This document shows positions 16,225 through 25,890 of a stretch of DNA of 29,221 bases, piece after piece (positions within the stretch are counted from its first letter, which is position 1; every line of letters starts with the position of its first letter). The stretch is from assembly GCA_900540995.1 (NCBI GenBank), contig UQHO01000025.1:1-29221 (forward strand), written 5' to 3'. The translations under genes and the position numbers were made by a program. This DNA comes from an uncultured Collinsella sp. Its GTDB lineage: Bacteria; Actinomycetota; Coriobacteriia; Coriobacteriales; Coriobacteriaceae. The notes below the pieces were generated by a model. The model was not told where the DNA came from. It was given only the letters and a program-made list of their open reading frames with translations, and made no database searches.

Positions 16225-17616
16225 ATGGCATATGACGATAGGGAGACCGGGCTGACGGTCGAGGACCGCGGCTCAAAGTTGGGTCTTCCCCAAAACCAAG
16301 ATGCAGAGGCCAATGTGCTGGCCGCTATGCTGCTATCGCCCGAGGTGGTCGAAGAAGCCCAGGTCGAGCTGCAGCCCGATGACTTCTACCGGCCCATTCA
16401 TAAGACCATCTATACCGCGATGGTCGATATGTACAACAGCCGCATTCCCATCGACTCCATCTCGCTGATCGATTACCTGCGAAGCATCAACAAGCTCGAT
16501 GCCGTGGGCGGCGAAGCGTACATTTTGGAGTTGATGGGTCAGACCCTGTCGCTCGTCAACTGGCAGCACCATGCCGCTATCGTTCGCCGCGATTCGATGC
16601 TGCGTGAGCTGATCGGCGCCACCAACGAGATCAACGCGCTGGCCTATAACGCCCCCACCGACACCAAAGAGGTTGTCGAGCTGGCCGAGAGCAAGCTGCT
16701 CAAGGTTACGGCGCGCGAGGTCAAGTCGAGCTACAAGACGCTGACCGAGTTTATGGTCGAGGCCTATAACGAGGCCGAGGAAGTGTGCCAGGCCGGTGGC
16801 CAGGCCGCGGGCGTGCCCACCGGCTTTCCGTCACTCGACCGTATGCTCATGGGCTTCCGCGAGGGCCAGCTCATCATCATCGGCGCCCGTCCTGCTGTAG
16901 GTAAGACGTCGTTCGCTCTGAATCTGGCACTTAACGCTGCCGCTGCTGGTTATACCGTCGGCTTCTTCTCGCTGGAGATGTCGGGCAAGGAAATTGCCCA
17001 GCGCCTGATTTGCGCCTACGCCATGATCTCGATCAGCGACTTCCGCATGGGCCGCATTAGCCCCGAGCAGTGGGCCAATATCAACGAGGCCACGCAGACC
17101 TTGTCCAAGCTCGATATTCTGATTGACGATACGCCCGGCACCACAGTGACCGAGATTCGCGCCAAGAGCCGCCGCATGCTCCATAACAAGGAGAAGGCAA
17201 TCATCATCCTGGACTACCTGCAGCTGGTGAGTCCTCCGCCGGGACGCCGCTCCGAGAGCCGTACCGTCGAGGTTTCGGAGATGTCGCGTGGTTTGAAGAT
17301 CATGGCCAAGGAGCTCAAGATCCCGCTCATCGCGCTGTCACAGCTCTCGCGTCAGGTCGAATCCCGTACCGGCAAGCGCCCGCAGCTTTCCGACCTTCGT
17401 GAATCGGGCTCCATCGAGCAGGACGCCGATATCGTTATGTTCTTGGACCGCTCCGCCGACGAGGCCGAAGCCTCGCGCGACGATCGACCCGACGAGGGCG
17501 TTACGCGTATCGTCGTGGCCAAGAACCGTTCGGGCCCGATCGGCGACGTCGACCTGATGTTCCTGCCGGCATCCACCAAGTTCTATGAGCTTGATGGGGC
17601 ACATGCCGAGGAGTAG
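16225..17616 (+). CDS. dnaB: Replicative DNA helicase DnaB
   Basis: The product has 463 residues from the ATG at 16225, which has GAGG six bases upstream; in-frame ATGs at 16213 and 16219 are less well placed. The N-terminal primase-interacting domain (LPQNQDAEANVLAAML to about residue 170) precedes the RecA-like motor. The motor has Walker A GARPAVGKT near 220, Walker B IIILDYLQL near 325, the LSQLSRQVE motif, DLRESGSIEQDAD and the arginine segment AKNRSGP. DnaB unwinds DNA as a hexamer at the fork. No intein is present. It follows rplI after a terminator, so it needs its own promoter. Confidence 0.97.
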   Translation: MAYDDRETGLTVEDRGSKLGLPQNQDAEANVLAAMLLSPEVVEEAQVELQPDDFYRPIHKTIYTAMVDMYNSRIPIDSISLIDYLRSINKLDAVGGEAYILELMGQTLSLVNWQHHAAIVRRDSMLRELIGATNEINALAYNAPTDTKEVVELAESKLLKVTAREVKSSYKTLTEFMVEAYNEAEEVCQAGGQAAGVPTGFPSLDRMLMGFREGQLIIIGARPAVGKTSFALNLALNAAAAGYTVGFFSLEMSGKEIAQRLICAYAMISISDFRMGRISPEQWANINEATQTLSKLDILIDDTPGTTVTEIRAKSRRMLHNKEKAIIILDYLQLVSPPPGRRSESRTVEVSEMSRGLKIMAKELKIPLIALSQLSRQVESRTGKRPQLSDLRESGSIEQDADIVMFLDRSADEAEASRDDRPDEGVTRIVVAKNRSGPIGDVDLMFLPASTKFYELDGAHAEE

Positions 17617-17643
17617 GACAGGCGCCCGTTGCACGGGTATACT
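17615..17643 (+). promoter_or_regulatory. Candidate purA promoter overlapping the end of dnaB
   Basis: TATACT (17638-17643) is a good -10 box. AGGACA (17615-17620), 17 bp upstream, overlaps the dnaB stop and shares the ACA end of the -35 consensus. There is no terminator between dnaB and purA, so read-through is also possible. Confidence 0.4.
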
Positions 17644-17709
17644 GGGAATGTTTTGTGCTTCTGCGTGCCGGCGTGGCGCGTAGACAGTCCATGAATGTAA
17701 GGAGTAAAC

Positions 17710-18996
<1,287 letters not shown>

Positions 18997-19018
18997 TCGG
19001 GACTATTTGGTTATTGCG

Positions 19019-19066
19019 ATATACCCCTTTGCAGCCCGGACGGGCGGCCGAGGGGTATATTTGCTT
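19019..19066 (+). terminator. Nested hairpin between purA and purD
   Basis: A perfect 10-bp outer stem (19019-19028 with 19051-19060) encloses a smaller GC stem and is followed by a weak T-containing run TTGCTT. It is a likely terminator or attenuator of purA. Confidence 0.6.
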
Positions 19067-19114
19067 GCAAAGGGCTCGCGCGGAGCGGGCCGTTCATCCA
19101 TAGAGGAGGCACCC

Positions 19115-20419
19115 TTGAAGGCGGACACTCAAACCATCGACATCCTGTTGTTGGGCAGCGGCGGCCGTGAGCATGCTTTGGCAGCTAAGCTCGCAGCATC
19201 ACCGCGCGCCGGCAAGCTCTACATTGCGCCGGGCAACGGCGGCACCGCGAGCTGCGGCGAGAACGTTGTTCTCGACGACTGCGATCCTGCGGCCGTGGCG
19301 GCGTTTGCGCAGAGCCACGGATGCGGACTCGTGGTAATTGGCCCCGAGGCTCCGCTCGTGGCGGGCGTGGCCGACGCCGTGCGCGCGGCGGGTATTCCCT
19401 GCTTTGGCCCGGGTGCCGAGGGCGCCCAGATGGAGGGCTCCAAGCTGTTCTCCAAGCAGCTCATGGAGCGCGCCGGTATCCCGACGGCGGCCTACGGCTC
19501 GTTTACCGACGAGGCTTCGGCTCTTGCCTACGTGCGCGAGCAGGGCGCCCCGCTGGTCGTCAAGGCCGACGGCCTTGCCGCGGGCAAGGGCGTTATCGTG
19601 GCGACCGAACTTGAGCAGGCCGAGGAGGCCGTGCGTGAGTGTTTTGGCGGCACCTTTGGCGATGCCGGCAACACCGTGGTTATCGAGGAGATGCTCGTTG
19701 GCCCCGAGTGCTCGCTGCTGGCCTTTACCGACGGCAAGACCGTTCGCCCCATGGCCACCTCGCAGGACCACAAGCGCGCGCTCGAGGGCGACAAGGGCCC
19801 CAACACCGGTGGCATGGGCGTCTACAGCCCGGTGCCCATCGTGACTGACGAGGAGCACGCCACGATGGTGAAGGTCATGGAGCAGACCGTGGCCGAGCTC
19901 GCTGTCGAGGGTATCGACTACCGCGGCTGCCTGTACGGCGGCTTTATGCTCACGCCTGCCGGCCCCAAGGTGCTGGAGTTCAATGCCCGCTTTGGCGACC
20001 CCGAGACGCAGGTCGTGCTGCCGCGCCTTAAGAACGACCTGGTCGAGGTCATGCTGGCTTGTGCCAACTGCGAGCTCGATCAGATTGAGCTCGACTGGCG
20101 TGACGAGTGGGCCGTGGCCGTTGTCCTGACGAGCGCGGGCTATCCCGGCAGCTACGAGAAGGGCAAGGTCATCACCGGTATCGCCGATGCCGAGGCCATG
20201 GAGAACGTGACCGTGTACCACGCGGGCACCGCCGTGGTGGACGGCCAGCTCGTGACCAATGGTGGCCGCGTGCTTGCCGTGACCGCTCTGGGCGACACGT
20301 TCGAGAACGCTCGCAACCTTGCCTACGAGGCCTGCGAGAAGATTGATTTTGAGGGCAAGACCCTGCGTCACGACATCGGCCTGCGCGCGCTGCGCGGCCG
20401 CGACGCCTGGGATGCCTAA
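19115..20419 (+). CDS. purD: Phosphoribosylamine-glycine ligase
   Basis: A 434-residue ATP-grasp enzyme of de novo purine synthesis that joins glycine to phosphoribosylamine. The start is a TTG at 19115 with GAGGAGG 5 bases upstream; the frame is open further up but there has no ribosome site and would reach back into purA. The N-terminal LLLGSGGREHALAAKL, GPEAPLVAGV, the ATP-grasp VVKADGLAAGKGV, QDHKRALEGDKGPNTGGMG and LEFNARFGDPETQ are intact. The family length is about 425. The Nudix gene follows 21 bases after its stop, so the two are probably co-transcribed. Confidence 0.97.
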   Translation: MKADTQTIDILLLGSGGREHALAAKLAASPRAGKLYIAPGNGGTASCGENVVLDDCDPAAVAAFAQSHGCGLVVIGPEAPLVAGVADAVRAAGIPCFGPGAEGAQMEGSKLFSKQLMERAGIPTAAYGSFTDEASALAYVREQGAPLVVKADGLAAGKGVIVATELEQAEEAVRECFGGTFGDAGNTVVIEEMLVGPECSLLAFTDGKTVRPMATSQDHKRALEGDKGPNTGGMGVYSPVPIVTDEEHATMVKVMEQTVAELAVEGIDYRGCLYGGFMLTPAGPKVLEFNARFGDPETQVVLPRLKNDLVEVMLACANCELDQIELDWRDEWAVAVVLTSAGYPGSYEKGKVITGIADAEAMENVTVYHAGTAVVDGQLVTNGGRVLAVTALGDTFENARNLAYEACEKIDFEGKTLRHDIGLRALRGRDAWDA

Positions 20420-20440
20420 AATCCGAGAGGAATGAGACGG

Positions 20441-21136
20441 ATGGACGAGAAGAACGAAGAGCTCGTGGACGCGCAGATCGTCGAAGAGGGCAGCCGCATG
20501 TATGGGCACGCCGAGGGCGAGCCTGGTGGCGAGGTCGCTGACGAGCCGGCGCTGGTGCTGGGCGACGACGACCCGCACGATGCCGAGCTGCACGAGAAGA
20601 TTCTTTCGGAGGAGTGCGCCTGGAAGGGCAAGATCCTCGACGTCCACCGTCTTGAGGTTGAGCTGCCCAACGGTCACCGCAGCGCCCGCGATATCGTTCG
20701 CCATCCGGGCGCGGCGGCCGTTGTGGCACTGACCGAGAGCGGCAAGATCGTACTGGTGCGTCAGTATCGCACCGCCATCGACCGCGTGACGGTCGAGATT
20801 CCCGCCGGCAAGCTCGATCCAGGCGAGGACCCGCTCGATTGCGCCAAGCGCGAACTGCATGAGGAGACGGGCTTTAGGGCTGGTCGTATTCGCTTTTTGA
20901 CGTCGATTGTCACGTCCTGCGGTTTTTGCGATGAGATCATCCACATCTACTTGGCTACCAAGCTCGAGTTTGATGCGCCCAACCCCGATGATGACGAGTT
21001 TGTCAACGTGGACCTGGTGCCGCTGCACGAGCTGATCGACGCCGTACTCGACGGCAAGATCGAAGACGCCAAGACCGTCGTAGGCGCGCTTGCCTGCGAC
21101 AGCATCGCGCACCGACTAGGCGGGGCCGAGCTTTAA
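20441..21136 (+). CDS. Nudix hydrolase, ADP-ribose pyrophosphatase type
   Basis: The product has 231 residues from the ATG at 20441; the ATG at 20432 is nearly in contact with the GAGAGG ribosome site and less likely. A complete Nudix box (GX5EX7REUXEEXGU) lies at residues 123-145, from GKLDPGEDP to RELHEETGF. The preceding strand KGKILDVHRLEVELPNG and the RHPGAAAVVAL segment are typical of NudF/ADP-ribose pyrophosphatases, which hydrolyse ADP-ribose to AMP and ribose 5-phosphate. An acidic N-terminal extension of about 55 residues is extra. Substrate is inferred from overall similarity. It likely shares the purD transcript. Confidence 0.88.
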   Translation: MDEKNEELVDAQIVEEGSRMYGHAEGEPGGEVADEPALVLGDDDPHDAELHEKILSEECAWKGKILDVHRLEVELPNGHRSARDIVRHPGAAAVVALTESGKIVLVRQYRTAIDRVTVEIPAGKLDPGEDPLDCAKRELHEETGFRAGRIRFLTSIVTSCGFCDEIIHIYLATKLEFDAPNPDDDEFVNVDLVPLHELIDAVLDGKIEDAKTVVGALACDSIAHRLGGAEL

Positions 21137-21175
21137 CGAGCGGGGATGATCCCGCAGGTTTGTGTAAGTCAGCGA

Positions 21176-21273
21176 AAGTGCTCCATTTGAGACAAGGTGG
21201 CCTAAAAGAGGAGGGAAGCGTATGGATATACGCGACCGACGATTGAAGGCCAGATTGTCCAAATGGAGCACTT
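21176..21273. repeat. Long inverted repeat around the ABC gene leader
   Basis: The arms 21176-21195 (AAGTGCTCCATTTGAGACAA) and 21255-21273 match as reverse complements with one bulged base. The pairing resumes at TGGCCT (21198-21203) and AGGCCA (21247-21252). The loop holds a strong Shine-Dalgarno site and an ATG at 21222. It could be a dispersed palindromic element or a regulatory RNA fold. Confidence 0.75.
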
Positions 21274-21320
21274 GCAGCGTCGAGACGAAACGCGGTTTGG
21301 TAAAACCGCGTAAGGTGATT

Positions 21321-23093
21321 ATGCTGAAGAGGTTTTTGTCTTATTACAAGCCCCAGATGGGGCTTTTTGTTGCTGATACTGTTTGTGCTCTGGTGCTTGC
21401 CGCCATTGACCTGGCGTTCCCCATTATTTTGCGCAATTTGACCGGTGGGCTGTTTACTCAGGGTCAGGCTGCCATTATGCAGGCGCTCGGCATGATCGCG
21501 GCGGGTTTGGTGCTGATGTATATCATCCGCTGCGCCTGCCGCTACTTTGTGAGCTATTGGGGTCACGTGATGGGCGCGCGCATGGAGTCCAAGATGCGCG
21601 AGGACCTGTTCGACCAGTATGAGCGCTTTAGCTTTGCGTACTTCGACCGCAACAGCTCGGGCGACATGATGAGCCGCGTGGTCAACGACCTGTTCGATAT
21701 CTGCGAGGCGGCGCACCACGTGCCCGAGTGGATCATCATCTGCGGCATCGAGATTATCGGCTCGTTTGCGATTCTCTTTACCATCGCCCCGGTGCTGGCG
21801 CTCGCCATGGCCGTGGTGACGGCGGCGTTTGCGGTCATCATGTTTTGGCAGAACATGCGCATGCGCGAGGTCTTTAGCGACAACCGCAAAAAAATCAGCG
21901 GCATCAATGCGCAGCTGCAGGATTCGCTGGCGGGCATGCGCGTGGTCAAGAGCTTTGCCAATGAGGAGACCGAACGCTTCAAGTTCCGCGCCTCCAACAA
22001 TCGCTATCTTTCGTCCAAGGAGAACATGTATCACGCCATGGGCGTCTATACCGCGACGTATGGCCTGCTCTCGGGTGTGCTCTATGTGATCGTGGTGCTG
22101 CTGGGTGGTTGGCTCGTTGCCCAGGGTCAGCTGCAGGCGGTCGATATGGCAACCTTCGCTCTCTACATTTCGCTGTTCTGCACGCCGCTCGAGACACTCG
22201 TCAATTCGGCCGAAACGTATCAGAAGGCTATTGCCGGTTTTAAGCGTATGGACGAGGTGCTCTCGACCGCGCCGGATATCCAGGACAAGCCGGGCGCCAC
22301 GGATCTGCAGGTGACCGCCGGCGCCGTGGAGTATCACGACGTGTGCTTTAACTACGAGGATGTCGAGCTGGGCGAGGGCGATGCCGACGAGCGTCCCGTT
22401 ATCGACCATATGGATCTGTCCATCAAGCCTGGGCAGACCATCGCTTTGGTTGGCCCTTCGGGCGGTGGCAAGTCCACGACCTGTTCGCTGCTGCCGCGCT
22501 TTTATGACGTGGCTGCCGGATCCATTAGCATCGACGGCCAGGATGTGCGCGATGTGACGCAGCAGAGCCTGCGTCGCGCCATCGGCCTGGTGCAGCAGGA
22601 TGTCTATCTGTTTGACGGAACAATCGGCGAGAACATCGCCTACGGCAAGCCGGGTGCTACGGCAGAAGAGATCGCCGAGGCCGCCCGTCGCGCCAACATC
22701 GATGCCTTTATCGAGTCGCTTCCACAGGGCTACGACACGGTGGTGGGCGAGCGCGGCAGCCGTCTTTCGGGCGGACAGAAGCAGCGCATTGCCATCGCGC
22801 GCGTGTTTCTCAAGAACCCCAAGATCCTGATCTTGGACGAGGCGACGAGTGCTTTGGATAACGAGAGCGAGGAGGCGGTCCAGGAGTCACTCGAAGAGCT
22901 GGCACGCGGCCGCACCACGATTATCATCGCCCACCGTCTCTCGACCATTAAGCATGCTGACGAGATTGCGACTGTTGAGCATGGTCGCGTTGTGGAGCGT
23001 GGCACGCACGAGGAGCTTCTCGCCCGTGGCGGCACCTATGCCCGTTACTATCGAATGCAGTTCGAAGGTGCGCGTGCGCACGAGCTCGACTGA
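21321..23093 (+). CDS. ABC-type exporter, fused permease and ATPase
   Basis: A 590-residue half-transporter. Six membrane helices lie in about the first 310 residues, with the coupling-region motif YFDRNSSGDMMSR. The nucleotide-binding domain has Walker A GPSGGGKST, Q-loop VQQDVYLFDGTI, signature LSGGQKQRIAIARV, Walker B ILILDEATSALD and H-loop IAHRLST. Such proteins export lipids, peptides or drugs as dimers; the substrate is unknown. I place the start at the ATG at 21321 (MLKRFLSYYKPQ), where family proteins normally begin. An ATG at 21222 in the same frame has a better ribosome site and would add 33 unusual residues. It lies inside the inverted repeat. A single gene, not a heterodimer pair, is present. 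Confidence 0.93.
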   Translation: MLKRFLSYYKPQMGLFVADTVCALVLAAIDLAFPIILRNLTGGLFTQGQAAIMQALGMIAAGLVLMYIIRCACRYFVSYWGHVMGARMESKMREDLFDQYERFSFAYFDRNSSGDMMSRVVNDLFDICEAAHHVPEWIIICGIEIIGSFAILFTIAPVLALAMAVVTAAFAVIMFWQNMRMREVFSDNRKKISGINAQLQDSLAGMRVVKSFANEETERFKFRASNNRYLSSKENMYHAMGVYTATYGLLSGVLYVIVVLLGGWLVAQGQLQAVDMATFALYISLFCTPLETLVNSAETYQKAIAGFKRMDEVLSTAPDIQDKPGATDLQVTAGAVEYHDVCFNYEDVELGEGDADERPVIDHMDLSIKPGQTIALVGPSGGGKSTTCSLLPRFYDVAAGSISIDGQDVRDVTQQSLRRAIGLVQQDVYLFDGTIGENIAYGKPGATAEEIAEAARRANIDAFIESLPQGYDTVVGERGSRLSGGQKQRIAIARVFLKNPKILILDEATSALDNESEEAVQESLEELARGRTTIIIAHRLSTIKHADEIATVEHGRVVERGTHEELLARGGTYARYYRMQFEGARAHELD

Positions 23094-23112
23094 TTGATAT
23101 GACAGGAAGTTT

Positions 23113-24078
23113 ATGGCTGACAAGAACCCTTTGACTCCGGAAGAAGTGACGGAGTTATTCTCCGAAATCGATGCATCCGGTGTCTTGGATCCCACGCTTG
23201 CCAAAAAGCGAACCGAGCGCATGCGTGAGAAGGAGGCCGCGGCCAAGCGCGGTGACAAAGCGGCGCTAGCGCAGCTGCGCAGCGAGGACCGCGCGAGCCA
23301 GGCAAAACATATCGACCCGCTGTCCGAGGACGATCCTTCGGGCTCGCAGGTGAGCCATACCATTACGAAGACCGCGATGGCCGTGGTCATCGGCATCTTG
23401 GTGCTGATCGTGGGCATGCAGATTGGCTACGGCGTGATGCGACGCCTGAACACCGCGAACCTCTCCGAGAGCGTTTCGGTAGATACTGTCTCGACCGCGC
23501 TCAAGGGCGGCCTTGAGTGGGGCAACGGCTTTACGCAGTTCCCGCTCGACTTTACCGTCGATGAAGCCGATGAGCGTACGGGCACGGTCGAGGTGACGGT
23601 GTTGGACACATCGTCTGCCAACGAGCTCGAGCTGCTGTCCAACGGGCAGATTCAGGCCGCGGCGCTTGCGACCAACGCGCTGCTCAACGATAAGATCGAC
23701 CGCGTGGTGTATAACGTTCACGCCTATATCGACGAGGATAGCAACATTCAGCACGATTCCTTCTTTGGCATGTTTCCCGCCCACGGCCACCAGAGCGCCA
23801 TCCTGACGTTCGTGTGGACCAAGAGCTCATCCAACGCCACGAATATCGACTGGAAGATGCGCATCGTGAGTATGGATGACACCATCGCCGAGCGCATTCA
23901 AAAACAGGTGAACTCGGTGTCGTCGTTGATTGAGGACCCGGTGGTGAGCCAGACCAAGATTGACGAGGAAAAGGCCGAACGTGGCCTGGAGCATCGTCTG
24001 CATGGCCGCGAGATTTTCCGCGGCGGCAAGCCCGACCGAACGCCGTCCGATTTGCTGGAGCAGGACAAGAGAAAGTAA
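23113..24078 (+). CDS. Single-pass membrane protein, unknown function
   Basis: I do not recognise this 321-residue protein. A charged, mostly helical cytoplasmic segment (1-82) precedes one membrane helix (about 86-108) and a large C-terminal domain predicted outside, containing strands such as TGTVEVTVLDTSSANELELL and VVYNVHAYIDEDSNIQ. The last 60 residues are charged. AGGAAG lies upstream of the ATG, 20 bases after the ABC gene stop, so the pair probably forms one transcript that ends at the terminator immediately downstream. It may assist the transporter or act on its own; there is no sequence proof. Confidence 0.75.
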   Translation: MADKNPLTPEEVTELFSEIDASGVLDPTLAKKRTERMREKEAAAKRGDKAALAQLRSEDRASQAKHIDPLSEDDPSGSQVSHTITKTAMAVVIGILVLIVGMQIGYGVMRRLNTANLSESVSVDTVSTALKGGLEWGNGFTQFPLDFTVDEADERTGTVEVTVLDTSSANELELLSNGQIQAAALATNALLNDKIDRVVYNVHAYIDEDSNIQHDSFFGMFPAHGHQSAILTFVWTKSSSNATNIDWKMRIVSMDDTIAERIQKQVNSVSSLIEDPVVSQTKIDEEKAERGLEHRLHGREIFRGGKPDRTPSDLLEQDKRK

Positions 24079-24084
24079 GAGGAC

Positions 24085-24126
24085 ATTATCCCGCGTGAGC
24101 CACACGCCCACGCGGGATAATTTTTC
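24085..24126 (+). terminator. Rho-independent terminator after the membrane protein gene
   Basis: A perfect 13-bp stem (24085-24097 with 24109-24121) is followed by TTTTTC. It isolates the carAB transcript from upstream genes. Confidence 0.92.
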
Positions 24127-24222
24127 TGGGACGGGGATTAAATAATCATTATGCATAGAAAGTCATAATTATCATTTCGTAAACATTTCGATGAAATTAA
24201 CGCCATGAGGCATGCTTGTGGT

Positions 24223-24228
24223 TACAAT
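24223..24228 (+). promoter_or_regulatory. Candidate -10 box of the carAB promoter
   Basis: TACAAT lies about 58 bases before the carA start and would give a leader of about 50 bases that just includes the PyrR-type hairpin. No good -35 box is seen at 16-18 bp, so this is tentative. Confidence 0.35.
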
Positions 24229-24250
24229 ACCGCGAGGCCTAACTACACAC

Positions 24251-24282
24251 CTTTAAGCCGGTCCTGTGAGACCGGGAAGGAG
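24251..24282 (+). promoter_or_regulatory. PyrR-binding RNA element overlapping the carA ribosome site
   Basis: A CTTTAAG run leads into stem CCGGTC (24258-24263), loop CTGTGA and stem GACCGG (24270-24275). The sequence GTCCTGTGAGAC fits the conserved PyrR binding loop (a UCCxGxGAG core). The ribosome site AAGGAG (24277-24282) begins one base after the stem. No terminator is present, so PyrR with UMP would block translation directly, as described for actinobacterial pyrimidine genes. PyrR itself is not in the window. Confidence 0.8.
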
Positions 24283-24286
24283 AATT

Positions 24287-25792
24287 ATGGCGAACAACCA
24301 TACCGCGGGCGCTGCCGCCCGCACCTTCGCGCCCAGCGAGCTTTGCCAGCGTATGCTGGCCAAAACCAGCAAGGGCACCTGCGGTCCCTGCATCCTGTAT
24401 CTTGAGGATGGGACCATTTTTTATGGACGTGCATGCGGCGCCGAGGGCACCGCGACCGGCGAAGTCTGCTTCAACACCTCGCTCGAGGGCTACTTTGAGG
24501 TCATGACCGACCCGAGTTATGCCGGCCAAATCGTAACCATGACCTATCCGCAGATCGGCAACTACGGCATCGACGAGACCGACGTCCAGTCGGCCTTCCC
24601 CGGCGATACCGCCCGCCCCGCGAGCGCTCCGGCCATGCGCGGCATGATCGTGCGCGACATGTGCGCCACGCCTTCTAACTGGCGCTCGGCTGTCAGCGTG
24701 CCGGAGTATCTGCGTGCCCACGGCATCGTCGCCATCGAGGGCATCGATACCCGTGCCTTGGTGCGCCACCTGCGCGATAACGGTTCTAAGATGGGCATTA
24801 TCTCGACCGAGATTTTCGACATCGACGAGCTTGCCGAGCGTCTGGCCGCAGCGCCCACGCTGGTGGGCGAGAACCTGGTCAAGACCGTGAGCTGCCCCGC
24901 GCCTCACGAGTTTGTGGCCGCCGACCTGCCTGCCACGCATGACTTTGCGCTTTCGGCTGCCGCTCCTGCCCGTCACAAAGTAGTCGCCTACGACTGCGGT
25001 GTGAAGCGCGGCATTCTGGAGGGTCTGGTCCGCGCCGGCTGCGACCTGACCGTCGTGCCGTGGGACACGCCCGCCCAACAGGTGCTCGACATGAATCCCG
25101 ATGGCGTCTTTTTGTCCAACGGCCCCGGCGACCCGGATGCCGTCGTGGAGACCTATGAACAGGTGCAGCAGCTGATCGGCAAGGTGCCCATCTTTGGCAT
25201 TTGCCTGGGCCACCAGATGATCAGCTTGGCTTGTGGTGCCCAGATGGAAAAGCTCAAGTTCGGTCACCGCGGTGGCAACCAGCCGGTCATGAACCTGGTG
25301 AGCCGTCGTGTGGAGATTACCGCACAAAACCACGGCTTTGGCCTGCTGTTCCCGAGCCTGGGCAAGCTGGTTCCGGAGCTCTCCGGCGGCGAGACCGAGC
25401 ATGCGGCCGATGGCGACCTGCGTGCCTGGGTGCGCCGCGGCATCGCGCCCGTCGTGATGAACGAGCGCTTCGGCCGCATTCGCCTGACGCATGTAAACCT
25501 CAACGACGGCACCGCCGAGGGTATCCAGCTGCTCGACGCGCCGTGCTTCTCGGTGCAGTATCACCCCGAGGCCTCGCCCGGCCCCACCGATGCCCACTAC
25601 CTCTTTACCGCCTTTACGCGACTCATGGACGGCGAGGAGAACTACCTGGACATCGACACCGCGAAGGACCGCCTGCAGGGATGGAATTTCGCCGATGATG
25701 GGTCCGCCGTTCTACCGAACGGCGGACCGGTCGACGCTGCGGCTGCATCTGGCACATCATTTTGCCGTTCTGCTTCGGACGCGCGGGCATAA
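24287..25792 (+). CDS. carA: Carbamoyl-phosphate synthase small subunit (enlarged)
   Basis: The product has 501 residues from the ATG at 24287, five bases after AAGGAG. CarA is usually 350-390 residues. The N-terminal domain (LEDGTIFYGRACG, GEVCFNTSLEGYFEVMTDPSY) and the glutaminase domain are complete: nucleophile Cys in GICLGHQ near 305, and His/Glu in YHPEASPGP near 426. Extra parts are an insertion of about 45 residues (roughly 355-399) after TAQNHGFG and before LTHVNLNDG, and a C-terminal extension of about 30 residues from DDGSAVLP. CarA releases ammonia from glutamine for CarB, feeding pyrimidine and arginine synthesis. Regulation by PyrR is suggested by the leader. carB follows 98 bases later. 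Confidence 0.95.
   Translation: MANNHTAGAAARTFAPSELCQRMLAKTSKGTCGPCILYLEDGTIFYGRACGAEGTATGEVCFNTSLEGYFEVMTDPSYAGQIVTMTYPQIGNYGIDETDVQSAFPGDTARPASAPAMRGMIVRDMCATPSNWRSAVSVPEYLRAHGIVAIEGIDTRALVRHLRDNGSKMGIISTEIFDIDELAERLAAAPTLVGENLVKTVSCPAPHEFVAADLPATHDFALSAAAPARHKVVAYDCGVKRGILEGLVRAGCDLTVVPWDTPAQQVLDMNPDGVFLSNGPGDPDAVVETYEQVQQLIGKVPIFGICLGHQMISLACGAQMEKLKFGHRGGNQPVMNLVSRRVEITAQNHGFGLLFPSLGKLVPELSGGETEHAADGDLRAWVRRGIAPVVMNERFGRIRLTHVNLNDGTAEGIQLLDAPCFSVQYHPEASPGPTDAHYLFTAFTRLMDGEENYLDIDTAKDRLQGWNFADDGSAVLPNGGPVDAAAASGTSFCRSASDARA
25701..25728 (+). other. Perfect hairpin inside the carA 3' extension
   Basis: A 12-bp perfect stem (25701-25712 with 25717-25728) with a 4-nt loop lies in the extra C-terminal coding part of carA. 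It has no T run. It may slow ribosomes or mark an inserted palindrome. Confidence 0.6.
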
Positions 25793-25890
25793 GCCCAGCG
25801 CGCCCTCGCATCACGGCAACCTGATGCACCAGCTGCACCCTCGCTGACTTTTCCAAAACAATGAGTCAGCCTCTCTAGGAGGTTTCAAAT

